From: Bacteroidales bacterium
GTDB taxonomy: Bacteria > Bacteroidota > Bacteroidia > Bacteroidales > CAIWKO01
Reading direction: 5' to 3'
Assembly: GCA_018004645.1 (NCBI GenBank)
Contig: JAGNBV010000008.1
Location: 1 to 56,195, forward strand
DNA length: 56,195 nt
The first letter of the stretch is position 1, and each line of letters opens with the position of its first letter. The position numbers were made by a program, and so were the translations under genes. Below the pieces are notes generated by a model. That model ran no database searches and was not told the DNA's origin. It saw nothing but the letters and a program-made list of their open reading frames with translations. Positions 26,880 to 34,713 of the stretch are shown one piece after another.

Positions 26880-28423
26880 CAGAACGATTGTTTAACCGAA
26901 AACCGGATATTCATGCTTTGATAATACTTATTATAAAAATAGCTTCCGCCCAGCGAAAAACTGGTTTTATTTTTCTCGTATCCTAACTCTAATGTGCCAT
27001 TGTACTGATTGGTGTTATAGTTGTCCCGTCCATACATGAATTCAAAATAATTGTAAAATCCCTTATAGCTATAGAATTCTGATATCATGGCGCCCAGTAT
27101 GGTTCTGTTGGAAGGGGAATAATACAATGGCGAAACATATTTGTAGTCCATGTCATAAAGGTTTACGCCGAAGGTTATGTTGGGATTTTTCAGAAATTCC
27201 TTCAATTCATATTTGAGTTCAATTTTAAACCGGGTGTTGGTATTGTTCCTTTTTTCAATGGTATCGCGGGATTCGTTTACAAATACACTGTTGTCCCTGA
27301 TGACGCTGTATCGGTACATACCTCCCAGGCTAATGCCCCTGTAAGACAATATTAGTGTGTTTTCGGCAAAATTATGCCCCACTTTATTCCAGTAATAAAA
27401 ATAATCGTAGGCGGTTGTCAGGTAATTTCTGATTTTAAATTTTTTAATTGAATAAGCAAAACTCCAGGTGCCTCCGAACGAAGTTATCCGGGAATCATTG
27501 ATGCTGGCACCTGCATATACGCTAATACGGTGAGATTTTAGGATAAATAAGGGATTGATCAGGGTATTGTCGAACCACCGGCGGACATCGGACAGATACA
27601 GATTGTCGCGCTGCGAATAATCCCAGAGCGTGCTGACGGTAAGCGAAAAGTGGTCGGTCAGGCGTTTGTTGAATGCATATTTCTGGACAAATGCCGATAT
27701 TTTGTATGCCGGCGTATCTTTGATGGCCGAAGGTTCTTCTTCGGTAATGTACATCAGGGTGGCGCTTACTGAGGAGGCTAATTCACTTTTTACATTGGTA
27801 TACTTAGTGATATAATCCTGATTCCCGGGATCAAGTGATAATGCCTTTTTATAAAATTTCAAGGCGGAGGAAGGCTTGTCTTGCCAGTAATACATTTTCC
27901 CTATACCAGCCCATGCCTCGGCCAGGGTGCTGTCTATTTCCAGCATTTTTTTATATGCCAAAGTTGCCGAATCCAGGCGGTTGTTGACAATATGAATAAA
28001 AGCCATATCGGCGTAAACATCAGCATCCTGATTGTTTACCGCCAACGACCGTTTTAAACAGGCCGCCGCTTTGGGGTAGGATTCCTGTTTGGTATAACAC
28101 CGTGCCATTCCATTCAGGATGTCTGTATTATCAGGATATTGGTGCAGCAACCTCTCGTATCCTTCAAGTGCCTTATCATATTGTTTCAAACGGTAATGAT
28201 TGTTTGCAATACCAAATTTTGCATCATAATTGGCTGTGTCTATCAGCAATGCTTTTGTGTAATATTGATTCGACAATTCAAAATTACCCAAGGCACAGGC
28301 CTCCTGCCCTTTGTTTATAAGGTAAGAAACGGAGGTGCTATCTGTTGCATCTTGTCCATACAACGAAAAAAAATTGCCTAACAACAATAAAATGATTCCT
28401 GTTTTTAATTTATTAAAACGCAT
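26879..28423 (-). CDS. TPR-containing outer-membrane exopolysaccharide porin
   Basis: 514 aa. The signal peptide ends at LYGQ. About five tetratricopeptide repeats follow (residues about 35-215; for example YDKALEGYERLLHQYPDN), then a beta-barrel of alternating aromatic strands ending in KQSF, the usual C-terminal Phe of outer-membrane proteins. This two-part plan is that of PgaA, BcsC and PelB, in which the TPRs guide the polymer into the barrel. At about 300 residues the barrel is normal for a 16-strand pore, but the TPR region is short. ATG 28423 is preferred, 2 nt after the glycosyltransferase stop; a TTG at 28429 would overlap it. Confidence 0.85.
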   Translation of the reverse strand: MRFNKLKTGIILLLLGNFFSLYGQDATDSTSVSYLINKGQEACALGNFELSNQYYTKALLIDTANYDAKFGIANNHYRLKQYDKALEGYERLLHQYPDNTDILNGMARCYTKQESYPKAAACLKRSLAVNNQDADVYADMAFIHIVNNRLDSATLAYKKMLEIDSTLAEAWAGIGKMYYWQDKPSSALKFYKKALSLDPGNQDYITKYTNVKSELASSVSATLMYITEEEPSAIKDTPAYKISAFVQKYAFNKRLTDHFSLTVSTLWDYSQRDNLYLSDVRRWFDNTLINPLFILKSHRISVYAGASINDSRITSFGGTWSFAYSIKKFKIRNYLTTAYDYFYYWNKVGHNFAENTLILSYRGISLGGMYRYSVIRDNSVFVNESRDTIEKRNNTNTRFKIELKYELKEFLKNPNITFGVNLYDMDYKYVSPLYYSPSNRTILGAMISEFYSYKGFYNYFEFMYGRDNYNTNQYNGTLELGYEKNKTSFSLGGSYFYNKYYQSMNIRFSVKQSF

Positions 28424-28425
28424 AT

Positions 28426-29937
28426 TCAATTCTCAAATGTTTTAATCCCTTTTCGTTCAAATTTATTCCAGTTGCTTTTTTTCTGCATGATGTAGGCGAT
28501 ACCCTTTAATTGTGCGAACATCTTAAAAAATTCATAAGAGACACTGCCGATTATGCTGGTAACAAGCAGCAACAACCAATCACCAAAAGTGTTATACCGC
28601 AATGTCTTTCTGTCGATGCTGAGATGGTTTTTGCTTTTAGTCTCTAATACAACGGTAATAACGCTCATAATAATGGTTGTAATTAATAGTACACTGATAA
28701 GCAGCAAAAGTATCCATTGGGCATCAATATCTTTCACCAGTGAGAGCACGATGAGAAATACGAGGCTGAATATTTTCATAAAGGGTGCCAGAAATTCAAA
28801 AATAAAATAATAAGGCATGGCCAGCAATCCTGTGGCTCCATATTTGGGTTCAAACATAATCTTCCGGTGAAGCTTCAGTGATTCCCCCAATCCCTGATGC
28901 CATCGTGCCCTTTGCTTAAAAAGGTTTTTGTGGTTGTCAGGAACTTCTGTCCAGCACACAGGATAAGGAAGAAAGGTTACCTTGCCTTTTATTTTGTTCT
29001 CACGGTAATAACGCCACAACCTGATCACCACCTCCATGTCTTCGCAGACGGTCTTACTTCGCAATCCGGCGGTTTTAACTATATAGGGATGGTCGTTGAA
29101 TCCGGTAAGCAACCCGCCGATATTCAGCAGGTCTTCTTTTCGGTATAAAGAAAAAGCACCCGACATGATCAGCAACATATTCATTTTACTCAAACTAAGC
29201 CGTGCAATCATGAAAGATTTCATATATTCAACAATCTGCCACAATACCCAGATATTGCGGGGCATTTTTCTGGTGGATATTTTGCCTTCTGAAATGACCA
29301 GGCCGTTGGATGCGGCCAGAAAACCTCCTGTAACAAAGACATGGGGATTTTCTATCATGGGCTGAAGCACCATTTTCAGTGCCTGATCGTCAAGGATGGA
29401 ATCCGCATCAATGGTGCAAATGTATTTTTTTGAGGATATGTTTAGCCCGGCATTAACGGAGTCGGCCTTGCCTCCGTTTTCCTTGTCAATGAGTAAAATT
29501 TTGTTGCTGCTGTCACGATAAACTTTTTTGATGGTCCCGGTTTTTATGCCGCCCTGTAATTCAAACCCGGTTTCTGTAAAACTAAATGAATTCAGCATCG
29601 TTTGCAGCGTCCTGTCTTTGGATCCGTCATTGATTACAATGATCTCAAAATCATCATAATCTATTTTGGAAAGCATTTTTATGCACGAAACCAGCGAAAC
29701 TTCCTCGTTATAGGCAGGAACGATAATGGAAACGGAATGCTTGTAATAATTGACGGAAGAAATTTTTCTGACTTTGTTCCGGTGATGTAATACCAGTGAA
29801 TATATAAACAAAAAAATGTCAATAAGAAAATACAATGTGAAATAAATGACCATCAGTTTTTCAATTATCCGGACAAAATATAGTAATGCCGTCTGAAGGT
29901 CAATCCCGGATAAGAAAATATACAACGGTTCGTTCAT
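28426..29937 (-). CDS. Processive family 2 glycosyltransferase (PgaC/HasA-like)
   Basis: 503 aa, first gene of the exopolysaccharide cluster. Two N-terminal hydrophobic stretches (about 15-50) precede the GT-A domain: SIIVPAYNEE, NDGSKD (Asp104), IDADS (Asp177/179), CEDME (Asp300) and QRARW (342-346). This is the D, D, D, Q(R)xRW set of processive synthases. C-terminal helices (about 370-450) would form the polymer channel. There is no PilZ domain, so direct c-di-GMP control is not evident. Donor sugar cannot be decided; a deacetylase in the cluster favours an N-acetylated sugar such as GlcNAc. No strong promoter box was seen upstream, so read-through from the methyltransferase gene is possible. 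Confidence 0.9.
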   Translation of the reverse strand: MNEPLYIFLSGIDLQTALLYFVRIIEKLMVIYFTLYFLIDIFLFIYSLVLHHRNKVRKISSVNYYKHSVSIIVPAYNEEVSLVSCIKMLSKIDYDDFEIIVINDGSKDRTLQTMLNSFSFTETGFELQGGIKTGTIKKVYRDSSNKILLIDKENGGKADSVNAGLNISSKKYICTIDADSILDDQALKMVLQPMIENPHVFVTGGFLAASNGLVISEGKISTRKMPRNIWVLWQIVEYMKSFMIARLSLSKMNMLLIMSGAFSLYRKEDLLNIGGLLTGFNDHPYIVKTAGLRSKTVCEDMEVVIRLWRYYRENKIKGKVTFLPYPVCWTEVPDNHKNLFKQRARWHQGLGESLKLHRKIMFEPKYGATGLLAMPYYFIFEFLAPFMKIFSLVFLIVLSLVKDIDAQWILLLLISVLLITTIIMSVITVVLETKSKNHLSIDRKTLRYNTFGDWLLLLVTSIIGSVSYEFFKMFAQLKGIAYIMQKKSNWNKFERKGIKTFEN

Positions 29938-30012
29938 TTATTTGTCGTCAGTTTGCTTATTATTACATGGGCCGGGATTTTAAAAAATCCATTTTTTATT
30001 CATGAAAATTTG

Positions 30013-30633
30013 TTATGCATTACTTTTTGCCGTGATCAAAAAAACCGGATACTCTTTCGTTTCGTTGCCAATCTGCTTTTTGATTGAAAAACATGGCCGG
30101 TGATGTATTTCGGCAAAGCCGGTTTTTGTAAGCCATTGGGCAAATTGATTTACATCAAACCCTTTATGCCCTTTAAAATCTTCCCCGTGAAAAGTTCCAT
30201 CTTCCGGATAGAGATCAGCAATAGCAACAATTCCCCCCTCGTTTAATAAGGTCGAAAAACGCTTAAGTATTAGTGTTACATCTTCGATGTGATGCAGCAC
30301 CATCTGTGTAAAAATCACATCGAATTTTTCATCCGTCAGTTCCTCTTTTTCGAGGTCGAAAAAACGTGTTTTTAGGTTGACGGCGCCTGCGGCAATTATT
30401 TTGTCGCCGGTTACTTTTAACATTTCTCTCGAACTGTCAAGCAATACGATTTCATCAAAATAATCCCTCAGCATAAAACTTAAAATGCCGGTGCCGGCCC
30501 CATACTCCATTGCTCTCATCACAGGGGTTGCTGGTAGGTGTTCTATGATTTTTTCGGCGATGGCCGCCGAACGTTCGGCGTGCATCGGGTTGTCATCCCA
30601 CTCCCTGGCTCTTTTATCAAAATAATTCATCAT
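30013..30633 (-). CDS. Class I SAM-dependent methyltransferase
   Basis: 206 aa. MEYGAGTGILSFML is SAM-binding motif I, IVLLDSSREML motif II, and FDVIFTQMVLHHI motif IV. It resembles UbiE/COQ5-like and small-molecule methyltransferases. The substrate is not evident. TATATTTG on the minus strand (30650-30657) is a good -7 box and leaves a leader of only about 10 nt. It lies between the redox operon and the exopolysaccharide cluster and could be cotranscribed with the latter (75-bp gap with a short GGATTTT/AAAATCC palindrome). Confidence 0.85.
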   Translation of the reverse strand: MMNYFDKRAREWDDNPMHAERSAAIAEKIIEHLPATPVMRAMEYGAGTGILSFMLRDYFDEIVLLDSSREMLKVTGDKIIAAGAVNLKTRFFDLEKEELTDEKFDVIFTQMVLHHIEDVTLILKRFSTLLNEGGIVAIADLYPEDGTFHGEDFKGHKGFDVNQFAQWLTKTGFAEIHHRPCFSIKKQIGNETKEYPVFLITAKSNA

Positions 30634-30741
30634 GAGAAATAAATTAATGCAAATATACGCAGCAATAACCCATCCATATCCGATTTTAACATACTGTCGC
30701 TTATGGCATACTAATGGCAGGGCCGGGCCATAACGGAACGC

Positions 30742-30924
30742 TTATTTTCTTTCAACCGCGCCGGTAGGGCAAAATTTCAGGCACCGGCCACAATTGATAC
30801 ATTTTGTATTGTCAATAACCGGCAACCCGGTACCCGTTTGAGTTATGGCATCGGCCGGACACATGGTTATAAGCGGACAACGGTGGTTTTGCGGGCATTT
30901 TATTTTAGTTACAGATAAGGCCAT
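30742..30924 (-). CDS. Small ferredoxin-like 4Fe-4S protein
   Basis: 60 aa. The C-terminal half has a full CxxCxxCxxxCP motif (Cys42, 45, 48, 52). The N-terminal half has Cys10, Cys16 and Cys22 in a spaced CPQNHRCPLITMCP pattern with 5-residue gaps, so it can bind one regular cluster and possibly a second unusual one. This pattern recurs in small bacterial 4Fe-4S proteins. It probably carries electrons for the nearby thioredoxin-like proteins. It is the last gene of the sigma-54 operon, 71 bp after the DUF302 gene. Confidence 0.85.
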   Translation of the reverse strand: MALSVTKIKCPQNHRCPLITMCPADAITQTGTGLPVIDNTKCINCGRCLKFCPTGAVERK

Positions 30925-30995
30925 TTTGTTTTTCTTTTTTATGTCGGAAAAAATTTTTTTTGAAAAAATAATGCTGAAAAATCCCGGCTTTTTCT

Positions 30996-31400
30996 TTACA
31001 AACCCAAAGCCGTTTTTACAATCTCGTGCGATTCGATGGTAGCATTACCAACAGATTCTGTTATCGCCTGGGGCAAGTCGGGGGCCATGGCCTCCATGTT
31101 GAGCAGGGAGACATAGGTTTTGCCATCATCTTTTTCATATACTGCAATGCGGCACGGCATCATCACCGAGGCTATCCTTTCATCATTTTTTTCAAGAATT
31201 TTTGCCGAAAATTCCGGTTTGCAAATTTCTATTATCTGTACCGGTCTGACTGTTTTTCCGGCCTTGGCCAGCGATTGTTGCAGGTTGTGTACAGCTGGAT
31301 TTTGCCAGGATTTTGCTGCAGCGGTTGTGATAATTTTTTCGACGGTGGTCAGCAAGTCGAAACCACTTGAGTGTTCTATAAAAATATTATGCTCCTTCAT
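30996..31400 (-). CDS. DUF302-family protein
   Basis: 134 aa from ATG 31400 (MKEHNIFIEHSS); the longer frame has no better start. Features: a first half with repeated hydrophobic-acidic pattern, and the segment IASVMMPCRIAVYEKDDGKTYV with Cys and the beta-strand following. The DUF302 fold is alpha-beta, and some members bind heme or act in sulfur or redox contexts. Its start overlaps the preceding gene by 14 bases, so the two are coupled. The function is unknown, but a redox or sulfur-related role is suggested by the operon. Confidence 0.7.
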   Translation of the reverse strand: MKEHNIFIEHSSGFDLLTTVEKIITTAAAKSWQNPAVHNLQQSLAKAGKTVRPVQIIEICKPEFSAKILEKNDERIASVMMPCRIAVYEKDDGKTYVSLLNMEAMAPDLPQAITESVGNATIESHEIVKTALGL

Positions 31401-31650
31401 GATTTTGTGTTTTCTTTTTATTCTTATTAAATGTTTCTCCCAACAGGTATCCAAGAGCGATGCCCCACAAAATGCTCATCCAGGGGTTGGAGGTAATGGG
31501 GCAGGCGCCCGTTGAGCAGCCCACCAGCCGGTAATACAGATATCCGCCAATACCGCCAACGATAACCCCGATGATGGATCCCCGAAATTCTTTTATCTTT
31601 ACAAAAATACGCTCGCGGGAAGGCGCTTTGTTTTCCTGGTTATCTTCCAT
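31387..31650 (-). CDS. Small membrane protein (DUF6132-like)
   Basis: 87 aa: a basic N-terminal tail (about 1-25) then two hydrophobic helices separated by a loop (GVIVGGIGGYLYYRLVGCS, then CPITSNPWMSILWGIALGYL). The Cys pair in GCSTGACPI is the marker of this small family, which occurs near redox and sulfur genes. It could be a Cys-containing scaffold or channel in the inner membrane. The function is not established. It overlaps the downstream DUF302 gene by 14 bp. Confidence 0.7.
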   Translation of the reverse strand: MEDNQENKAPSRERIFVKIKEFRGSIIGVIVGGIGGYLYYRLVGCSTGACPITSNPWMSILWGIALGYLLGETFNKNKKKTQNHEGA

Positions 31651-31667
31651 GGTTTGTCCGGAGGGTT

Positions 31668-32030
31668 TTAATTTTGTTTTTTGTTGAGCAACACCTCGTC
31701 AATCACCTGTATAAACGATTGTTTAGGCATAGCACCCATGGTCATCTGTGGCTGGCCTTCCATCGGTACGAAAAGGATGGAGGGAATGCTCTGTATGCCA
31801 AATTCTCCGGCCAGTTCCTGCTCCTGTTCAGTGTCTATTTTGTAAATATCGATTTTGCCTTCGTATTCTTTGGACAGTTCTTCCAATACCGGCGCCACCA
31901 TCTTGCAGGGGCCGCACCAATCGGCGTAAAAGTCGATGATACATGGCTTGTTGCCTTCAAATTTCCATTCCTGGTTGATTTCGTAATTAAATACCTTTTG
32001 TTTAAAAGTTTCAGCTGTTAAATGTTCCAT
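31668..32030 (-). CDS. trxA: Thioredoxin (WCGPC type)
   Basis: A 120-aa cytosolic thioredoxin with WCGPCKM and the cis-Pro loop SIPSILFV; conserved Asp in IDFYAD precedes the active site. The only member of the operon's three thioredoxins with the standard CGPC motif, so it is the most likely general disulfide reductase. It lies between the membrane-anchored thioredoxin (32073) and the DUF6132-like gene. Confidence 0.93.
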   Translation of the reverse strand: MEHLTAETFKQKVFNYEINQEWKFEGNKPCIIDFYADWCGPCKMVAPVLEELSKEYEGKIDIYKIDTEQEQELAGEFGIQSIPSILFVPMEGQPQMTMGAMPKQSFIQVIDEVLLNKKQN

Positions 32031-32072
32031 TTTTTTATGTTTTTAGATTGTTATGAATGATTAGTTTTTTAT

Positions 32073-32546
32073 TTATTTGATTAATTTGTTCATTTCGGCT
32101 ATTATTACTTCCTTAGAGGTAACGCCGACAAATGTTTTTACCACCTTGCCGTCTTTGAACAACAGCATGGTAGGTATGCTTTGAATAAAATAACGGTCTC
32201 TGATTTTTGGATTTTGATCAATATCTAATTTACCTATCACGGCTTTTCCGTTCATCAGGGCGCTTACCTCGTCGAGAATTGGAGCCTGTATCCTGCAAGG
32301 CCTGCACCATGTTGCCCAGAAATCTACCAAAACCAATCCTTTTTTGATTTTTTCATCAAATGAATTGTCGGTCAAAATCAGAACGCCGGCCATATTTTCA
32401 GAGACAGCGGATACTGTCACGGCCTTTTTTTGGCCGGGAGTCGCCGCATTCGTGGCTTTTCCTGCCGTGCATTCATAAATCGTCAGGGCGGCTACGACCA
32501 CTGTTGCAGTGATTAAAACCCAGGAGTATTTTTTTACGTGTTTCAT
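32073..32546 (-). CDS. Membrane-anchored thioredoxin (WCRPC type)
   Basis: 157 aa. An N-terminal hydrophobic segment (about 10-25) followed by a linker makes it a membrane-tethered or exported protein. The thioredoxin domain has FWATWCRPCRIQAP, LDIDQNPKIRDRY and SIPTMLLF. CRPC with a positive X residue is unlike CGPC and shifts the redox potential in model thioredoxins, but the direction here cannot be predicted. It would carry electrons across to the periplasm or act on periplasmic substrates. Confidence 0.88.
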   Translation of the reverse strand: MKHVKKYSWVLITATVVVAALTIYECTAGKATNAATPGQKKAVTVSAVSENMAGVLILTDNSFDEKIKKGLVLVDFWATWCRPCRIQAPILDEVSALMNGKAVIGKLDIDQNPKIRDRYFIQSIPTMLLFKDGKVVKTFVGVTSKEVIIAEMNKLIK

Positions 32547-32574
32547 GTTTTTCTTGTTTGTTGATTTTATTGAT

Positions 32575-32907
32575 TTATATGAACATTCTGTCGAAAGTGT
32601 TTAGCAGGGTTTGTTTTTGTTGTATGCCTACAAACTGTTTTATCATTTTGCCGTTTCTGAACAATAACATCGTAGGGATGCTGCTGATGCGATAATGCGA
32701 AGCGATGTCGCGGAATTTTTCAACGTTCAGTTTTGCTATGGTCACTTTATCTTTCATTTCGGCAGCTACCTCTTCGAGTATGGGCGACTGTATGCGGCAG
32801 GGGACACACCATTCTGCCCAGAAATCCACCAGGGTGAGTTTCTCCTTTATCGCCTGCTGAAAAGTTTCGGCCGTCAGGTTTATAATGTTTTTATTTTTTG
32901 AAAACAT
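32575..32907 (-). CDS. Thioredoxin-like protein (WCVPC type), first gene of the redox operon
   Basis: 110 aa with a cytosolic thioredoxin fold: VDFWAEWCVPCRIQSP and SIPTMLLFRNG. CVPC is atypical. This gene heads the set of six same-strand genes and starts 20 nt from the predicted sigma-54 transcript start. The protein keeps the Asp/cis-Pro framework, so it is probably active. Its partner could be the ferredoxin-like protein or a substrate protein elsewhere. Confidence 0.88.
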   Translation of the reverse strand: MFSKNKNIINLTAETFQQAIKEKLTLVDFWAEWCVPCRIQSPILEEVAAEMKDKVTIAKLNVEKFRDIASHYRISSIPTMLLFRNGKMIKQFVGIQQKQTLLNTFDRMFI

Positions 32908-32938
32908 AACATTGTTTTTTTTGTACCGAACCTCCTAC

Positions 32939-32954
32939 TCAATAGTTGTGCCAA
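32939..32954 (-). promoter_or_regulatory. Sigma-54 (-24/-12) promoter of the thioredoxin/ferredoxin operon
   Basis: On the minus strand TTGGCACAACTATTGA matches YTGGCAC-N5-TTGC except that the last base is A instead of C. The GG and GA dinucleotides are exactly 10 nt apart, as the sigma-54 holoenzyme requires. Expected start near 32927, 20 nt before the ATG at 32907. The activator gene lies divergently next door. Confidence 0.7.
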
Positions 32955-33031
32955 AGTTTTTAAGTGGCTGTAAATCAGAATAATAAAACGAACATCTTGA
33001 AGCATAAGAAAAAAAGATGGTTTATAAATGA

Positions 33032-33082
33032 TTAACTTTTAAAATAAAAACTTAACTTTGCATTAATTAAGTTAATTAACTT
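33032..33082. promoter_or_regulatory. TTAACTT repeat array: likely activator-binding sites
   Basis: TTAACTT occurs at 33032-33038, 33052-33058 and 33076-33082, with an inverted copy at 33069-33075, so 33069-33082 is the perfect 14-bp palindrome AAGTTAATTAACTT. The sites lie 80-140 bp upstream of the -24/-12 promoter, the typical range for a sigma-54 activator, and cover the activator's own -7 box. Confidence 0.5.
33053..33060 (+). promoter_or_regulatory. -7 box of the sigma-54 activator gene
   Basis: TAACTTTG fits TAnnTTTG, about 30 nt before ATG 33090. It overlaps one TTAACTT site, so binding there would repress the gene. No clear -33 box. Confidence 0.4.
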
Positions 33083-33089
33083 TTTCGGT

Positions 33090-34493
33090 ATGAAAAATAA
33101 AGACATCTTACAAGTGCTTGACGGAGCTCCCTGCGGCATTTTTTTTACAGACCGTATGCTGACCATTACTTTCTGGAATGAAGATATGCGCCGCATGACC
33201 GGGCTGGACAGCCTGGATGCCTTGCACAAAAAGCTTTCCCTGCTGACATTTTATGACATCCGGCACAATGAAAAAAAGCCATTGGATTTCAGGCAGTGCC
33301 TGAAAGGAGAGAAGGCAAATATTGCCAAAACGGCCTTTCTGGAGGGAAAAGACGGAAAGCAAATTTTGGTTTTCATTAATGCCAGATTCATTCAGGCGGG
33401 CACGGAGCCGATGTTGTTTGTGGCCGTTACCGATATTTCAAAAGAGATTACATGCAGCACTGTCGCTGCGGTTCCGCTGATTGTTCAGGAAAAGGAAGCC
33501 CTGCAAAAAATTGTTGGCCACGACGACAAAATACGTGAGTTGTACCGCCTGATCGAATTAGCGGCCGATTCGATGGCTACGGTGAATATTTCCGGCGAAA
33601 GCGGCACCGGAAAGGAACTGGTGGCCAGTGCCATTCACCAATTGTCTCCCAGGAAAGACAAACCCTTCATAAAAGTAAACTGTTCCGCGCTGACCGAAAC
33701 ACTGCTGGAAAGCGAATTGTTTGGCCATGTTAAGGGCTCTTTCACCGGAGCCTATAAAGACAAAACCGGTAAATTTGAAGCGGCAGGAGGAGGCACAATT
33801 TTTTTGGACGAGATTGGAGAAATCAGCCAGATGATACAGGTTAAACTGTTGCGCGTGATTCAGGAAAAAACCATCGAAAAGGTCGGCGATAATAAACCTG
33901 TGAAAGTGGACATGCGCATAATTACAGCTACAAACAGAAACCTCAGGGAACTTGTCAGCAAAGGCTTGTTCCGCGAAGACCTGTTTTACCGCCTGAACGT
34001 ATTTCCGATTGTTACTGCACCCCTGCGTGACCGTATGAACGACATTCCGCTGCTGGTGGAACATTTTATTGCAAAGTTTAACCGGCAGACAGGAAAAAAG
34101 ATACAAGGCCTGACCGAAAATGCGTTCCGGGTAATGATGGATTATTGCTGGCCCGGCAACGTACGCGAGCTGGAAAATAGTATTGAACATGCTTTTGTGG
34201 TCTGCAACAAAAAACTGATTGATGTGTTTGATTTACCGCAGGAGCTGAGAGTAACCTCTATCAGACAGGAATTATGCCGAAGCATTGCCGCTCCGGGTGT
34301 TGCTACGCCCGAGGTAAATGAATACAGTCCGGCGCTGGTGCAGGCATCTTTCAGAATCATCACCAAAGAGCAGCTTGAAAACGCACTCATTTTAAACAAT
34401 TTCAGACGTAATGAAACAGCACGGCAACTGGGCGTGAGCACGGTGGCCTTGTGGAAAAAAATGAAAAAATTTGGCCTGTTAAACCCAGATTGA
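33090..34493 (+). CDS. PAS domain sigma-54-dependent transcriptional activator
   Basis: 467 aa. An N-terminal PAS domain (about 5-115) senses a signal or ligand. The AAA+ domain has GESGTGKE (Walker A, about 169), GSFTGA near 216 (GAFTGA variant, sigma-54 contact), GGTIFLDEIGE (Walker B) and CWPGNVREL. The C-terminal Fis-type helix-turn-helix is in ENALILNNFRRNETARQLGVS. No receiver domain, so it senses directly. It is divergent from the sigma-54-type operon (182 bp apart), the usual layout for an activator and its target. The last three codons and stop (NPD) come from the 72-bp repeat. Confidence 0.93.
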   Translation: MKNKDILQVLDGAPCGIFFTDRMLTITFWNEDMRRMTGLDSLDALHKKLSLLTFYDIRHNEKKPLDFRQCLKGEKANIAKTAFLEGKDGKQILVFINARFIQAGTEPMLFVAVTDISKEITCSTVAAVPLIVQEKEALQKIVGHDDKIRELYRLIELAADSMATVNISGESGTGKELVASAIHQLSPRKDKPFIKVNCSALTETLLESELFGHVKGSFTGAYKDKTGKFEAAGGGTIFLDEIGEISQMIQVKLLRVIQEKTIEKVGDNKPVKVDMRIITATNRNLRELVSKGLFREDLFYRLNVFPIVTAPLRDRMNDIPLLVEHFIAKFNRQTGKKIQGLTENAFRVMMDYCWPGNVRELENSIEHAFVVCNKKLIDVFDLPQELRVTSIRQELCRSIAAPGVATPEVNEYSPALVQASFRIITKEQLENALILNNFRRNETARQLGVSTVALWKKMKKFGLLNPD

Positions 34494-34553
34494 GTAATAG
34501 GAACGTAGTGAACTATTGCGCAGTGGGTGGCATCGTGTGCTGTATCTGGGTAA
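34482..34553 (+). repeat. 72-bp structured repeat, copy B
   Basis: Gapless match to 15893-15964 (60/72). Begins in the last sense codons of the activator gene and provides its stop codon (TGA 34491-34493). The terminal inverted ends CCCAGAT and ATCTGGG are perfect here, and the inner stem TGAGTAATAG/CTATTGCGCA carries one mismatch and one G-T pair. Confidence 0.8.
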
Positions 34554-34563
34554 CCCCGACTTA

Positions 34564-34597
34564 GAAAATGTTTCCGCTATGGCGGTATTACATTTTC
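34564..34597. repeat. REP-like hairpin in the GAPDH 3' region
   Basis: GAAAATGT (34564-34571) and ACATTTTC (34590-34597) form the outer stem. CCGC and GCGG (34574-34577, 34582-34585) form the inner stem around TATG. It lies in the 260-bp gap between the activator and GAPDH genes, which has no gene. Confidence 0.7.
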
Positions 34598-34604
34598 TTT
34601 GTCG

Positions 34605-34701
34605 ATTACGCATTAACGAATCAAATCATATATTATTGATTATTAGAAGATAATGATTGATTAGTCCTATTGCTACGCAATAGAAGTATTTAATGCGTAA
34701 T
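34605..34701. repeat. 97-bp element with 12-bp inverted ends
   Basis: ATTACGCATTAA (34605-34616) and TTAATGCGTAAT (34690-34701) are perfect inverted repeats. Inside is CTATTGC-TAC-GCAATAG (34667-34683), a perfect hairpin. No open frame. It looks like a small non-autonomous element or composite palindrome. Confidence 0.6.
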
Positions 34702-34713
34702 ATGGGCTAAAAT

